A stretch of DNA of 64,000 bases. It comes from Stieleria varia. Its GTDB lineage: Bacteria; Planctomycetota; Planctomycetia; Pirellulales; Pirellulaceae. Each line of letters begins with the position of its first letter. Within the stretch, counting starts at the first letter, position 1. The stretch is taken from the NCBI RefSeq assembly GCF_038443385.1, contig NZ_CP151726.1, positions 3,224,001 to 3,288,000 on the forward strand, read 5' to 3'. The notes beneath the pieces were generated by a model that was not told where the DNA came from, made no database searches, and saw only the letters and a list, made by a program, of their open reading frames with translations. Positions 8,849-17,300 of this stretch are shown piece by piece. The position numbers and the translations under genes are program-made.

Positions 8849-9537
8849 TTTTCAACCACGTTGGCGACGGAGACGGTTGATCAAATCGTGTTGCGTTCTA
8901 CCCGTGAGCCGACGGCGCTAGCCACGGGCCGTGAGCCGATGGCGCTAGCCACGAGCCTCGAAGGATTGCGTCATCACAACAGGGGCCGCGGCTAGCGCTG
9001 GACTGCTCAAAGTTTGGTGTTGTGTCTTTTATGGTTTACGCAAGTTTTCTGTCGCCTCCCCCGGCGCAGGAGACTGCTGATTTAGTGAGCCGCAAGGCGC
9101 TAGCCGCGGGCCTAATGGTGTTGACGGAACCCTTCGAGGCCCGTGGCTAGCGCCATCGGCTCACAGACACAATGCAACACGACTAAATCAGCAGTCTCCG
9201 CAGCCGGGGGAGGTCGGATCGAGCGAAGCAAGATCCGGGAGGGGGCCTACCCTGAGCAATGCGCATGGATGTGTTTCACCGGCGCGCATGCCCCCTCCCT
9301 CGCATTCGCCTAAACGGCTCTGCTCGACCTCCCCCAAGTTCCTTGGTGGAGGTGACAAAGGAATAGTCCGTGAGCCGATGACGGTGACCTGGATATTGCA
9401 TCAGCCGGAGTGCTTGGCGCCCGGTTCTCCAGTCTTGCTAGGGGAACCGGACGCTATCGCGTGTCGACTGACTGATTGTGTGATTGCGTTGGAGGTTGCG
9501 CGTGACCGGCTGAAGCCGGGACACCAGCCTTGGGCAG
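8849..9537. repeat. repeat-rich intergenic region
   Basis: About 690 bases without a supported gene. A 27-bp unit (CCGTGAGCCGACGGCGCTAG...) is repeated directly at 8902-8930 and 8929-8957, and appears inverted at 9140-9166. The stretch at about 9103-9195 closely matches 60950-61050, and CTGCTCAAAGTTTGG at about 9003 recurs near 60723 and, inverted, near 60930. These are copies of a dispersed intergenic family. Open frames across it, for example 9288-9548 on the plus strand, are made of this repeat. Confidence 0.7.
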
Positions 9538-11142
9538 TCAACGGATGACTTCTGGGAAAACGGGCTGCTCCGCTTCCACGGGGACTTCGCCGAAAGGCTC
9601 GTCACTGGGAATTTCATTGAGCGGCTCGTCGCTGGGGGCGATCATCAGTTTCCAATCGTGAAGCATGCCGATGCGATCATTGCGGCTGCCACGAATGATC
9701 AATTGCCACGTGCCTTGCGCATTCTTGCCCTTCATCGCTGACAAGCTCGGACGTTTATAAAGGACACTTTCAGGTTGAAAGGAACCTTGATACGGTGCCG
9801 CCGCACGCGCCACATTGATCTCGGCCTCGTCGTCCAGGATCGTTTCATCGAAGTGATTTCCACCGCCACCGATTCCGGTGAACAGCTCAATCTCTTGACC
9901 GTCCGGCGCCACCAGATACACGTCCAAGCTGCTCACGTTCGTGTGGCTGATCGACAACTGCACGTTCACGTCAGCAACGTAGAAGCTATCGGTAACGACG
10001 ATTTCTGAAGCGACCGTCTTGCGAACCGCCAAGACTTGCGCATCAGTCGAACGGAACACTCTGCCTTGGCTCAGTGTCCCCAACTTCGCTTCATTCACCG
10101 TGATCAAGCCGTCTGCGTTGGTATCGAGTTGATGGAAAGACAACAGTTGGTCTTCCGTCCATTCCTGCGAATACTCGGCCATCGAAATCTGGCGATCTCC
10201 ATCGAGATCCTTTTCATCGAACCAACCGGGGGCCGATTCTGCGGTTCCGCCAGCGGCGTCCTGTTGGACTTTGACGTAGGCGAACATTTCATCGCGAGTG
10301 AGTTCGCCGTCTCGGTTCAAGTCAATCTTGCCGACGGGCAATCCCAACCCGCTGACTTCGTTCTTATCGATGCGTCCGTTTCGGTCGACGTCGAACCGCC
10401 CCATCAAGCTGGCCGTCAGCCAGTACTCCATGCCACCGTCTTGCCACCACTGTGATGAGTCGTCCCTGGTTGCCGGACGCTTTTCGTTGTCTGGAATCAG
10501 GCCGTTGGTACGACGAGCCTTTTGTCTCAACTCGTCTGAGTTGCGATCGAGCAGACGGCGACGCGCGTAACGCTGGGTCAATTCCATCCGACTGAGCCTG
10601 AGGTCACCGTCCAAGTCGTCCGCAAAGGGTTCGCGATGTGTCCAGCGATTCTGAGCCGCTTCGTCTTGATCGATGTATCCATCTCGGTTTTCGTCGTGGC
10701 TGCGCATGGTCCGATCGGCGAAATCCAAGTCATCTTGCGTGTATGGCAGCTTGACTTCCGCCAATCCGAACTCCGGGATCAGCGGTTCATCCGGTGCGGG
10801 CTCAAAGGATCGAATCGTATTCTTGCCTTCACGCGTCGGCTGGACCCTGAGATCAGAGTTCACGCCGTTTTTCACAGCGTAGTAGATCCGAGCAATTTCC
10901 TGGATACGTGGAATCGGGTTGGGACGTCTCAGGTCCAGCCCTCCGCCGCGCGATCCGGTTTCGGCGAGTTGTTCCAGATAGGGACGGGACAGTGGTGTGA
11001 TCTCCTCCGGCTCGATCATCCCATTGCCGTTTCGATCAAGTTTCTCCAACGACGCCCGTAACCCGGACTGAGCAAAACCGATTGACGAACACGCCAACGC
11101 GATCATGCCACTGAGAATCAGAGCGCGCAACAGAGTGCCCAT
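9538..11142 (-). CDS. secreted EF-hand protein with C-terminal P-domain
   Basis: A protein of about 534 residues from the ATG at 11142, which gives a good signal peptide ('LLRALILSGMIALACSSIGFAQ'); an upstream ATG at 11223 is possible. At least five calcium-binding EF loops are visible, with the D-x-N-x-D/N-G pattern: 'DRNGNGMIEPEE', 'DENRDGYIDQDE', 'DVDRNGRIDKNE', 'DLNRDGELTRDE' and 'DTNADGLITVNE'. The C-terminal 130 residues resemble the proprotein-convertase P-domain ('VNVQLSISHTNVSSLDVYLVAPDG' to 'GTWQLIIRGSRNDRIGMLHDWKLMI'). P-domains usually accompany subtilisin proteases, but no protease domain is present. A calcium-dependent structural or adhesive role outside the cell is likely. Confidence 0.87.
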   Translation of the reverse strand: MGTLLRALILSGMIALACSSIGFAQSGLRASLEKLDRNGNGMIEPEEITPLSRPYLEQLAETGSRGGGLDLRRPNPIPRIQEIARIYYAVKNGVNSDLRVQPTREGKNTIRSFEPAPDEPLIPEFGLAEVKLPYTQDDLDFADRTMRSHDENRDGYIDQDEAAQNRWTHREPFADDLDGDLRLSRMELTQRYARRRLLDRNSDELRQKARRTNGLIPDNEKRPATRDDSSQWWQDGGMEYWLTASLMGRFDVDRNGRIDKNEVSGLGLPVGKIDLNRDGELTRDEMFAYVKVQQDAAGGTAESAPGWFDEKDLDGDRQISMAEYSQEWTEDQLLSFHQLDTNADGLITVNEAKLGTLSQGRVFRSTDAQVLAVRKTVASEIVVTDSFYVADVNVQLSISHTNVSSLDVYLVAPDGQEIELFTGIGGGGNHFDETILDDEAEINVARAAAPYQGSFQPESVLYKRPSLSAMKGKNAQGTWQLIIRGSRNDRIGMLHDWKLMIAPSDEPLNEIPSDEPFGEVPVEAEQPVFPEVIR

Positions 11143-11382
11143 CAGACAAATCGCCAGACGTCCTGTGGCGATGTGGTTCACGCGAAACTGGGTGAAGACT
11201 CGGTCGTTCGGGGAATGGACCATCAACTGTTTTGTGTTTTGGGATTCGAATAACTCGCGATTTTCGCGTCTGCGTGCCCTGGATCGACACACGTTATATT
11301 ACTCTAGTGCCGAAATCGCGAATTGACCTTGATTGGAAAAGACACAAATATCAGCACGAATCGCAAATCGCGGTTTTGGCTC

Positions 11383-11501
11383 TAGTGGCCTGGGACAACT
11401 AGAAGTTAGGGTTTGCTGTAGTGGATCTTGTTAAAGATCCCACCGCTACAGGATCTTTAACAAGATCCACTACCCTAAAAGTAAGCTGAAACAGACCACT
11501 A
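11383..11501. repeat. MITE-like palindromic element, copy 2
   Basis: A 119-bp element ending TAGTGG...CCACTA, flanked on both sides by CTAG. It shares the palindromic core of the 4555-4672 copy almost base for base, but the outer 20-base arms are exchanged: its left arm (TAGTGGCCTGGGACAACT) matches the reverse complement of copy 1's right arm, and the reverse holds for its right arm. It lies in the roughly 430-base promoter region between two divergent genes, which otherwise shows nothing clear. Confidence 0.8.
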
Positions 11502-11572
11502 GACGCAAGCCGAGCCAGTTCGGTTTCCCTCCCACCGCTTCGAAAACTCCTGCCCCCCCTGCGAATCGATCC

Positions 11573-12766
11573 ATGTCGAACCTCGTTCGAATCTGTCTGA
11601 TCGCTACAGCGATTGCAATTCCGTGGAAAAGTGCCACGGCTCTCGACGAATCCGAATCACTCAGGAAATTAGTCCACGCGATCGGTGCCAGCGACGACGC
11701 GTCGGTTCAAGCCGCTTTGCTGCGGGGTATGCGGGCGGGCTTGGAAGGACGCCGTGACGTGCCGGCGCCGGGAGGCTGGGCCGATTTGCAGGAAAAGCTC
11801 GCAAGCAGCGGAGACCCAAACGTCCAATCCTTGGCGAACGAACTTGCTCAGATCTTTGGCGATCAGGCTGCCGCCGCACAAGCACTCGCGGTCTTGCAGG
11901 ACGCCCAATCAGAAACGACCAAACGACTGCAAGCGTTGAACTCTTTGCTCGCCCAACGCGACGAGCGGGTGCTCCCGATGCTGCGGATCTTGTTGGACGA
12001 TCCCGATCTGCGGTTGGCGGCGATCCGAGGCTACGCGACGCTGGCTGACCAAGACGCACCGGAAATCCTGATGCAGCGCTATGACAAGTGGTCGCCGGCA
12101 GATCGCCGCGCCGCGCTCGAAACACTTGCATCACGCAAACCGTACGCCGAAGTCCTACTGGGCGCGATCGGGGATCAGCGTGTCCGACGAGATGAAATCC
12201 CCGCGCACGTCGCTCGCTCGCTGAGCCTGATTCTCGGCGAGCGATTCGATCAGCAATATGGCACGGTGGCACCACTTGCGGCCGAGCGAGTTGCCAAGCT
12301 CGAGCATTTCAAGCGGCTGATCAGCGACGAAGCGTTGGCGGCTGCCGACGCAGCGGCAGGGCGAGCGGTGTTCCAAAAAACCTGTGCGTCCTGCCACGTC
12401 TTGTACGGCAGTGGGGCCAACATCGGCCCCGACCTGACCGGCTCCAACCGCGCCAACCTCGACTACTTGTTGCTCAACAGTGTCGATCCCAGTTACGACG
12501 TCCCCGATGGTTACAAGATGGTTTTGATTCAAACCGTTGACGGCCGCGTGCTCAATGGAGTCGTTGCGAGCGAAGACGCAACGCGTGTCGTGCTCAAGAC
12601 CGTTCAAGATCCCGAGGTGGTGGTGTTGAAGTCCGATATTGAGGCCCGCAAGATTTCTGACAAATCGATGATGCCCGACGGACAACTCGATCAACTCAAA
12701 CCTGCCGAAGTCATCGATTTGGTCAAGTATCTGCAAACGACCCAACAAGTGGAGTTGCCCCAATGA
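11573..12766 (+). CDS. PVC-type heme-binding protein (HEAT-like region plus cytochrome c domain)
   Basis: An exported 397-residue protein with signal peptide 'LIATAIAIPWKSATA'. The middle is a helical repeat region (HEAT-like, for example 'LLAQRDERVLPMLRILLDDPDLRLAAIRGYATL'). The C-terminal domain carries the c-type heme motif CASCH (Cys271-His275), then 'GPDLTGSNRANLDYLLLNSVDPS', the pattern of the planctomycete heme-binding domain (TIGR02603-type), whose 'IQTVDGRVLNGVV' and 'MMPDGQLDQL' segments are also present; the last Met is a likely axial ligand. It overlaps the dehydrogenase downstream by 4 bases, implying a two-gene unit in which this protein takes electrons from the dehydrogenase. 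Confidence 0.92.
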   Translation: MSNLVRICLIATAIAIPWKSATALDESESLRKLVHAIGASDDASVQAALLRGMRAGLEGRRDVPAPGGWADLQEKLASSGDPNVQSLANELAQIFGDQAAAAQALAVLQDAQSETTKRLQALNSLLAQRDERVLPMLRILLDDPDLRLAAIRGYATLADQDAPEILMQRYDKWSPADRRAALETLASRKPYAEVLLGAIGDQRVRRDEIPAHVARSLSLILGERFDQQYGTVAPLAAERVAKLEHFKRLISDEALAAADAAAGRAVFQKTCASCHVLYGSGANIGPDLTGSNRANLDYLLLNSVDPSYDVPDGYKMVLIQTVDGRVLNGVVASEDATRVVLKTVQDPEVVVLKSDIEARKISDKSMMPDGQLDQLKPAEVIDLVKYLQTTQQVELPQ

Positions 12767-15153
12767 ACGGAATCCGTCTCACCGCCGGCTCACCTCGTGA
12801 ACGTTCATCGTCGACAAAGGGTTTCCTGGCCGCCACCGCGATGGTCCTGGGTTGCTTGTCCTGCAGCATCGCGCCCGGCGATGAGCCAGCCAAAGAGCCC
12901 GTGAACCGTTTGCCGAAAAAACAGCATCGTACCAGCGACGCTCCGTTCTTGACGCCGCAGCAAGCCATGGCGGCAATGTCGATTCCCGACGGCTTCGACG
13001 TCTCGCTCTTTGCCTCCGAACCCGACATCGCCGAACCGATCGCGTTTTGTTTCGATGATCGGGGCAGGATTTGGGTCGTCGAGAATTTCAACTACCGGAC
13101 GCGACGCGAGCACACGGACGACCCGGTCAGCCGCATTCAGATTTTGACCGACACCAATGGTGACGGCCGTTTCGATGAGAAGAAAACCTTCGCCGACGAT
13201 CTGACCTTCTCATCCGGCATCGCGCTCGGTTTCGGTGGCGTGTTCGTCGGATCGCCACCCAACCTGTCTTTCATCCCCGATGCCGACGGTGACGATCGAC
13301 CCGACGGTCCTCCACAAGTATTGCTGGATGGCTGGGGAATCAACGATCGCCACGAAACGTTGAACAGTTTCAACTGGGGCCCCGACGGCTGGTTGTACGG
13401 TTGCCATGGCGTGTTCACGCAGTCTCGCGTCGGGCATCCCGGTGACGGCGATGAGGATCGCCAATTCATCGACGGCGGCATCTGGCGTTACCATCCCACA
13501 CGCAAGACGTTCGAAGTCTTTGCGAGAGGGCTGTCCAATCCTTGGGGATTCGATTTCGATGATCACGGACAAGGATTTGCAACCTGCTGCGTGATCCCTC
13601 ATTTGTTCCATGTCGTTCAAGCAGGCGTGTATCACAAACAAAGTTTGCCTCACGTCAATCCGCATATCTACGACGACATCAAAACCATACGCGACCACAC
13701 GCACTTGTCCGCGCACGGCGGGGCTCGAATCTATTTGGCCGACGCGTTTCCGCAGCAGTATCGCAATCGACTGTTCATGTGCAATATTCATGAACATGCG
13801 GTGCTGACGGATATCCTGAATCCCAAAGGATCCAGTTTCATTGGTTCGCATGGCGACGATTTTCTACCGACCAATGACTTAGCCTGGGTCGGTTTCAGCA
13901 TCGAGATCGGCCCCGAGGGCGGTGTGTACATCCTCGATTGGCACGACACCGACATCTGCGGCAATACGATCAATTTCCCCAACAGCGGTCGAATCTATCG
14001 AGTGATGCCCAGTGGGGCGAAGCCGATCGATCGTCCGAACTTGCGTTCGCTGTCGGATCAGCAGTTGGTGGATCTGCAGTGGAACAGCAACGATTGGTAC
14101 GTCCGCCAAGCAAGAGTGCTGCTGCAGTCGCGCGCCGCGGTGGGGAAACTGGATTTAGAAACTGTCCGCGGACAATTGACTCGCATGATGGATCAGGCGA
14201 CGTCCACTCCTCGACGATTACGTGCTCTCTGGGCATTGCACGCGATCGGGTGCGCTGATGACGCGATGTTGATCAAGTTGCTGGAGCATGACGAGCCCCA
14301 CATGCGTGCGTGGGCGATTCAGTTGCTGGGGGATCGCAGCAGCATTCACGCGTTCGGGCCACGTCAGACGGCGGTTGAGCAAGTGTTCTCGCAAGAGGTG
14401 CTGACCAAATTCGCGAGTTTGGCCGTGAATGATCCGTCGCCGATCGTGCGTTTGTACTTGGCGTCCGTGATCAGCCGAATGGACTTTCGTGATCGCTGGC
14501 CGATCCTGGCCGGACTGATTTCACATGCCGAAGACGCCGACGATGCGAACCTGCCCCGCATGTACTGGTTCGCATTGGAGCCGATGGTGAGCGACCATGC
14601 CGAGCAAGCGTTGTCGTTGGTCATCAACGGAAAACTCTCCAAGTTGCAAGAGTTCGTTGCACGCCGGATGGTCAGTGGCGATACGCCCGTTGCGGCAAAA
14701 GATTCACCTCGTAAACAGAGTCAGGCCGAGCAGAATCGTTTGATCGGAGCCGTCGCGCCGGATTTCACCGTCCATGCGGTGGGCGAAGGCGGCGTGGTGC
14801 GTCACACCAGTTTCCGCAACGCCGCGGCCATCCAGACGCATCCCTTGGATGCCAAGACCCCGAGTCGCTTGACGTCGCAGGTTCAGATTCCGGCAGAGGG
14901 AAAGACGACGCTGAAAGTTGGTGTCAGCCATCATCCGCACGGCGACTGGCAACTACGTGTTTTAGCTGGAGACAAAGTGTTGACCGAACGCATCGTCAGT
15001 TCCAAAACGGTTGGCCCGAACGAGTGGCTCGACGTGTCGGTGGATCTGACACCGCTGGCGGGGCAGACGATCTCGCTGACACTGGAGAATCGTGCGAACG
15101 ACTGGCACAACGAATGGGCGTACTGGCGCGAGGTCCGAGTGGTGACCGAATGA
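12763..15153 (+). CDS. PVC-type membrane-bound dehydrogenase with HEAT repeats
   Basis: A 796-residue exported protein. A hydrophobic segment near residues 22-36 ('GFLAATAMVLGCLSCS') could be a lipoprotein-type signal, since a Cys follows. The N-terminal two-thirds is a beta-propeller of the TIGR02604 type: 'IPDGFDVSLFASEPDIAEPIAFCFDD', 'GRIWVVENFNYRTR', 'DTNGDGRFDEKKTFADDL', 'GPDGWLYGCHGVF' and 'LSNPWGFDFDDHGQGF'. A helical HEAT-like region follows (about 440-620), then a C-terminal beta domain. There is no CxxCH; the heme is on the overlapping upstream gene. Related proteins are presumed to oxidise sugars or alcohols, but the substrate is unknown. Confidence 0.9.
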   Translation: MNGIRLTAGSPRERSSSTKGFLAATAMVLGCLSCSIAPGDEPAKEPVNRLPKKQHRTSDAPFLTPQQAMAAMSIPDGFDVSLFASEPDIAEPIAFCFDDRGRIWVVENFNYRTRREHTDDPVSRIQILTDTNGDGRFDEKKTFADDLTFSSGIALGFGGVFVGSPPNLSFIPDADGDDRPDGPPQVLLDGWGINDRHETLNSFNWGPDGWLYGCHGVFTQSRVGHPGDGDEDRQFIDGGIWRYHPTRKTFEVFARGLSNPWGFDFDDHGQGFATCCVIPHLFHVVQAGVYHKQSLPHVNPHIYDDIKTIRDHTHLSAHGGARIYLADAFPQQYRNRLFMCNIHEHAVLTDILNPKGSSFIGSHGDDFLPTNDLAWVGFSIEIGPEGGVYILDWHDTDICGNTINFPNSGRIYRVMPSGAKPIDRPNLRSLSDQQLVDLQWNSNDWYVRQARVLLQSRAAVGKLDLETVRGQLTRMMDQATSTPRRLRALWALHAIGCADDAMLIKLLEHDEPHMRAWAIQLLGDRSSIHAFGPRQTAVEQVFSQEVLTKFASLAVNDPSPIVRLYLASVISRMDFRDRWPILAGLISHAEDADDANLPRMYWFALEPMVSDHAEQALSLVINGKLSKLQEFVARRMVSGDTPVAAKDSPRKQSQAEQNRLIGAVAPDFTVHAVGEGGVVRHTSFRNAAAIQTHPLDAKTPSRLTSQVQIPAEGKTTLKVGVSHHPHGDWQLRVLAGDKVLTERIVSSKTVGPNEWLDVSVDLTPLAGQTISLTLENRANDWHNEWAYWREVRVVTE

Positions 15154-15210
15154 CGGCCACCGCATCTCGTCCACTTCGCCACGAAACGCTCGTTGCCGAG
15201 CTGCTGGCTC

Positions 15211-15648
15211 TCAGCTTGCCGTTGCCGGAATGTCGCTGGTGCAGTGACCGCAGCGGGTCGCGTCGATGGGGATCTCCATCTTGCACGCGTCACACTTTTT
15301 CGTCGTCGGGTCGTCCACTTTTTCTTCTTCGAATCGTTTGCGAACGTTGTTCATTACCTTGATCAACAAAAAGATCGCCAGGGCAACGATCAAGAAGCTC
15401 AACATGTTGTTGAGGAACGACCCGATCCCGATCACCACCGCGCCTTCTTCGCCCGGAGTCCCCCGCAAGGTGATCCCCATCTGTTCGAACTTGATGTTCT
15501 CGGTCAGCAGTCCCAACGGCGGTGTCACGATGTCGGCGACGAGCGATTTCACGACGGTGGCGAACGCGCCGCCGATTACAATCGCGACCGCCATGTCGAC
15601 CATGTTTCCTTTGAGCGCAAACTCCTTGAACTCTTTGATCATTCCCAC
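15211..15648 (-). CDS. mscL: large-conductance mechanosensitive channel MscL with zinc-ribbon tail
   Basis: Tension-gated pore that releases solutes on hypo-osmotic shock. The core is standard: 'EFKEFALKGNMVDMAVAIVIG' for TM1, 'VADIVTPPLG', and TM2 'LNNMLSFLIVALAIFLLIKVMN'. After the usual Lys/Arg/Glu-rich tail there is an extra C-terminal segment with two CxxC pairs ('CDACKMEIPIDATRCGHC'), which looks like a small zinc ribbon. The start is GTG at 15648 behind GAGGTG; an ATG two codons later is possible. It converges with the dehydrogenase gene and follows yacG on the same strand. Confidence 0.95.
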   Translation of the reverse strand: MGMIKEFKEFALKGNMVDMAVAIVIGGAFATVVKSLVADIVTPPLGLLTENIKFEQMGITLRGTPGEEGAVVIGIGSFLNNMLSFLIVALAIFLLIKVMNNVRKRFEEEKVDDPTTKKCDACKMEIPIDATRCGHCTSDIPATAS

Positions 15649-15685
15649 TGCAGCACCTCATCATTGTGAAAGTTGACATGCCGGC

Positions 15686-15901
15686 CTACGAATCGGGCGA
15701 TTCGTGTTCGTCATCTCGATATTGGATTTCCTCAGCACCGCCTTCCATCGGCACGCCAATGTCTTCGTTGAGCCATCGGCCCAGATCTACCATTTGGCAA
15801 CGCTCGCTGCAAAAGGGTGGGACTTTGGTTTCGTCGAGCAAGAATTTCTTGCGACAAACGGGACAGTTGACGAATTCGGCGGGTCTGCCTGCTGGGTTCA
15901 T
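15686..15901 (-). CDS. yacG: YacG-like zinc-binding protein (DNA gyrase inhibitor family)
   Basis: A 71-residue protein with the YacG signature: 'NCPVCRKKF', then 'FCSERCQMVDLGRWL'. The four cysteines form one structural zinc site. In E. coli YacG binds GyrB and inhibits gyrase. The acidic C-terminal tail is typical. It lies 37 bases upstream of mscL on the same strand, so the two may be co-transcribed. Confidence 0.9.
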   Translation of the reverse strand: MNPAGRPAEFVNCPVCRKKFLLDETKVPPFCSERCQMVDLGRWLNEDIGVPMEGGAEEIQYRDDEHESPDS

Positions 15902-16091
15902 GGTTCCGACGATAACGGAGGGGGACGAATGACCGGCAGCCAGACGAAGGCTACCCGTAGAAAGCGAGACACGTCGGGCAAACCCGTACTAGAAATGGAG
16001 GGATTGTTGGACGAAGCTCTGGTTGAGCAGTCTCACGAAACCATCGCAGTTGGGCAAGCTGTGCTGGTTTGCAGAAAGTTGAACGGCCGCC

Positions 16092-16305
16092 TCGCGATAG
16101 CGTCCCGCTTAGAAAGTTGAACGCACAGCCATGTTTCTCGTCTTTACTAGCACGACGCGCAAGCGAGTGAATCTTCTTTACTAGCACGACGCGCAAGCGA
16201 GTGAATCTTCTTTTGGTTCATCTATTCACTCGCTTGCGCGTCGTGCTGGTATTTTGCACGGAATTCAATGTGATTCCGCCGCGTTCTAAGCGGGACGCTC
16301 TCTAT
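16092..16305. repeat. nested inverted-repeat element
   Basis: Outer arms of about 22 bases (CGCGATAGCGTCCCGCTTAG at 16092 and its inverse at 16284-16305) enclose an inner set. The inner set is a 34-bp unit repeated exactly in tandem (16142-16175 and 16176-16209, CTTTACTAGCACGACGCGC...) followed by an inverted copy at 16224-16251. The region would fold into long hairpins. No gene is supported in it. Confidence 0.85.
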
Positions 16306-16333
16306 CTCGCTGCGGCTGATGAATAATCCGCGC

Positions 16334-17092
16334 CTAGCGTGTCAAAGTCCGCAACAGATCTTGGATCTGCTGGTGCACATCGGACGTGGCGCGGACCACC
16401 AAGACACGTCGCATGGCAAAGTATCCGATGGAGCCGGGGCCTCCTTGGGTGTCCCAGAAATCCGGCTGGACAGTTCGCTGGATCAATTCGATCAGCTCCC
16501 AACCGTTGTTCATCATTCCGGCGGCGAAAGCACCTTGTTGAGGATCAGATCCGCTGCCGGACTGTGAATCAGAGTTGGATTTTGCATCAGGGTCGGTGGA
16601 CTGTGACGAAGCGGATCGATGTTTTGCCAGGGCGTCGCCGATGGCGCGATCGACCTGAGTTGCCAAAGTGTCTTGTTTGGGAACGCCGTTTCGTTGCAGC
16701 CGATTGCTTTCGTCGCGGGCAACGGTCAGCAGCCGCCGGCGGATCTTGGCCGCATCTTGCTGCAGCATCTCACTTTCGCCATAGCGTGTGTCGGTGCGCA
16801 GGACCGCATACAAGTCGCACAGGGATTCAAGAGCTCGAGCGTTGGCTGACGACTCCTTGGCGGTGGCCTGTTCTCGCAACAATCGGCTTGTTTCCTGTCT
16901 CAGTAGCGACAGTGGCGGAGCGGTGATCGATGTTGAGTTCGGACCGGACGCCTTATCCGCGACGGTCCTCAAAGCGTCATCGGCCGGTGAAGATGAGCCG
17001 CCGATACCGGACAGTGAGAGTAGCAGAATCGTCAAAAACAGCCCGCTTTTCCATAGATAGGCGGTCGTCCGCAATCCCCGCCGCGGAAACAT
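16334..17092 (-). CDS. hypothetical exported protein
   Basis: Not recognised. I chose the ATG at 17092, giving 252 residues with a signal-like N-terminus ('LWKSGLFLTILLLSLSGIGG'); a start at 17140 would add 16 residues. The middle is helical and charged ('LRQETSRLLREQATAKESSANARALESL'). A Ser/Asp/Gly-rich linker follows. The C-terminal 55 residues ('ELIQRTVQPDFWDTQGGPGS' to 'LVVRATSDVHQQIQDLLRTL') look like a compact conserved domain, similar in style to the end segments seen in several planctomycete secreted proteins; the last part resembles the secretin N1-like fold, as a guess. It is divergent to the retropepsin-like gene. Confidence 0.75.
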   Translation of the reverse strand: MFPRRGLRTTAYLWKSGLFLTILLLSLSGIGGSSSPADDALRTVADKASGPNSTSITAPPLSLLRQETSRLLREQATAKESSANARALESLCDLYAVLRTDTRYGESEMLQQDAAKIRRRLLTVARDESNRLQRNGVPKQDTLATQVDRAIGDALAKHRSASSQSTDPDAKSNSDSQSGSGSDPQQGAFAAGMMNNGWELIELIQRTVQPDFWDTQGGPGSIGYFAMRRVLVVRATSDVHQQIQDLLRTLTR

Positions 17093-17300
17093 GTGCCGAT
17101 CGAAATCTTGGAACCATTTCTCGTGTAAGGTAGTCTGCATGGGGGACGCCGCACCGCGGAGGAAAGCAGCGGACTTGAAAAATCCAGTGATTGACCCAGT
17201 GGTTGACCCAGTGATTGACACAGAGTTGGACATTGTTTGGTTGCCTGTCGGAGTAATGCGTGTGCCTGTTTACCTTTCCCGAGGCGAAGGAAAAGCGACG

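Noticed and set aside
9288-9548. 86-codon plus-strand frame
   Set aside because: Lies in repeat sequence and overlaps the end of the EF-hand gene; no start signal.
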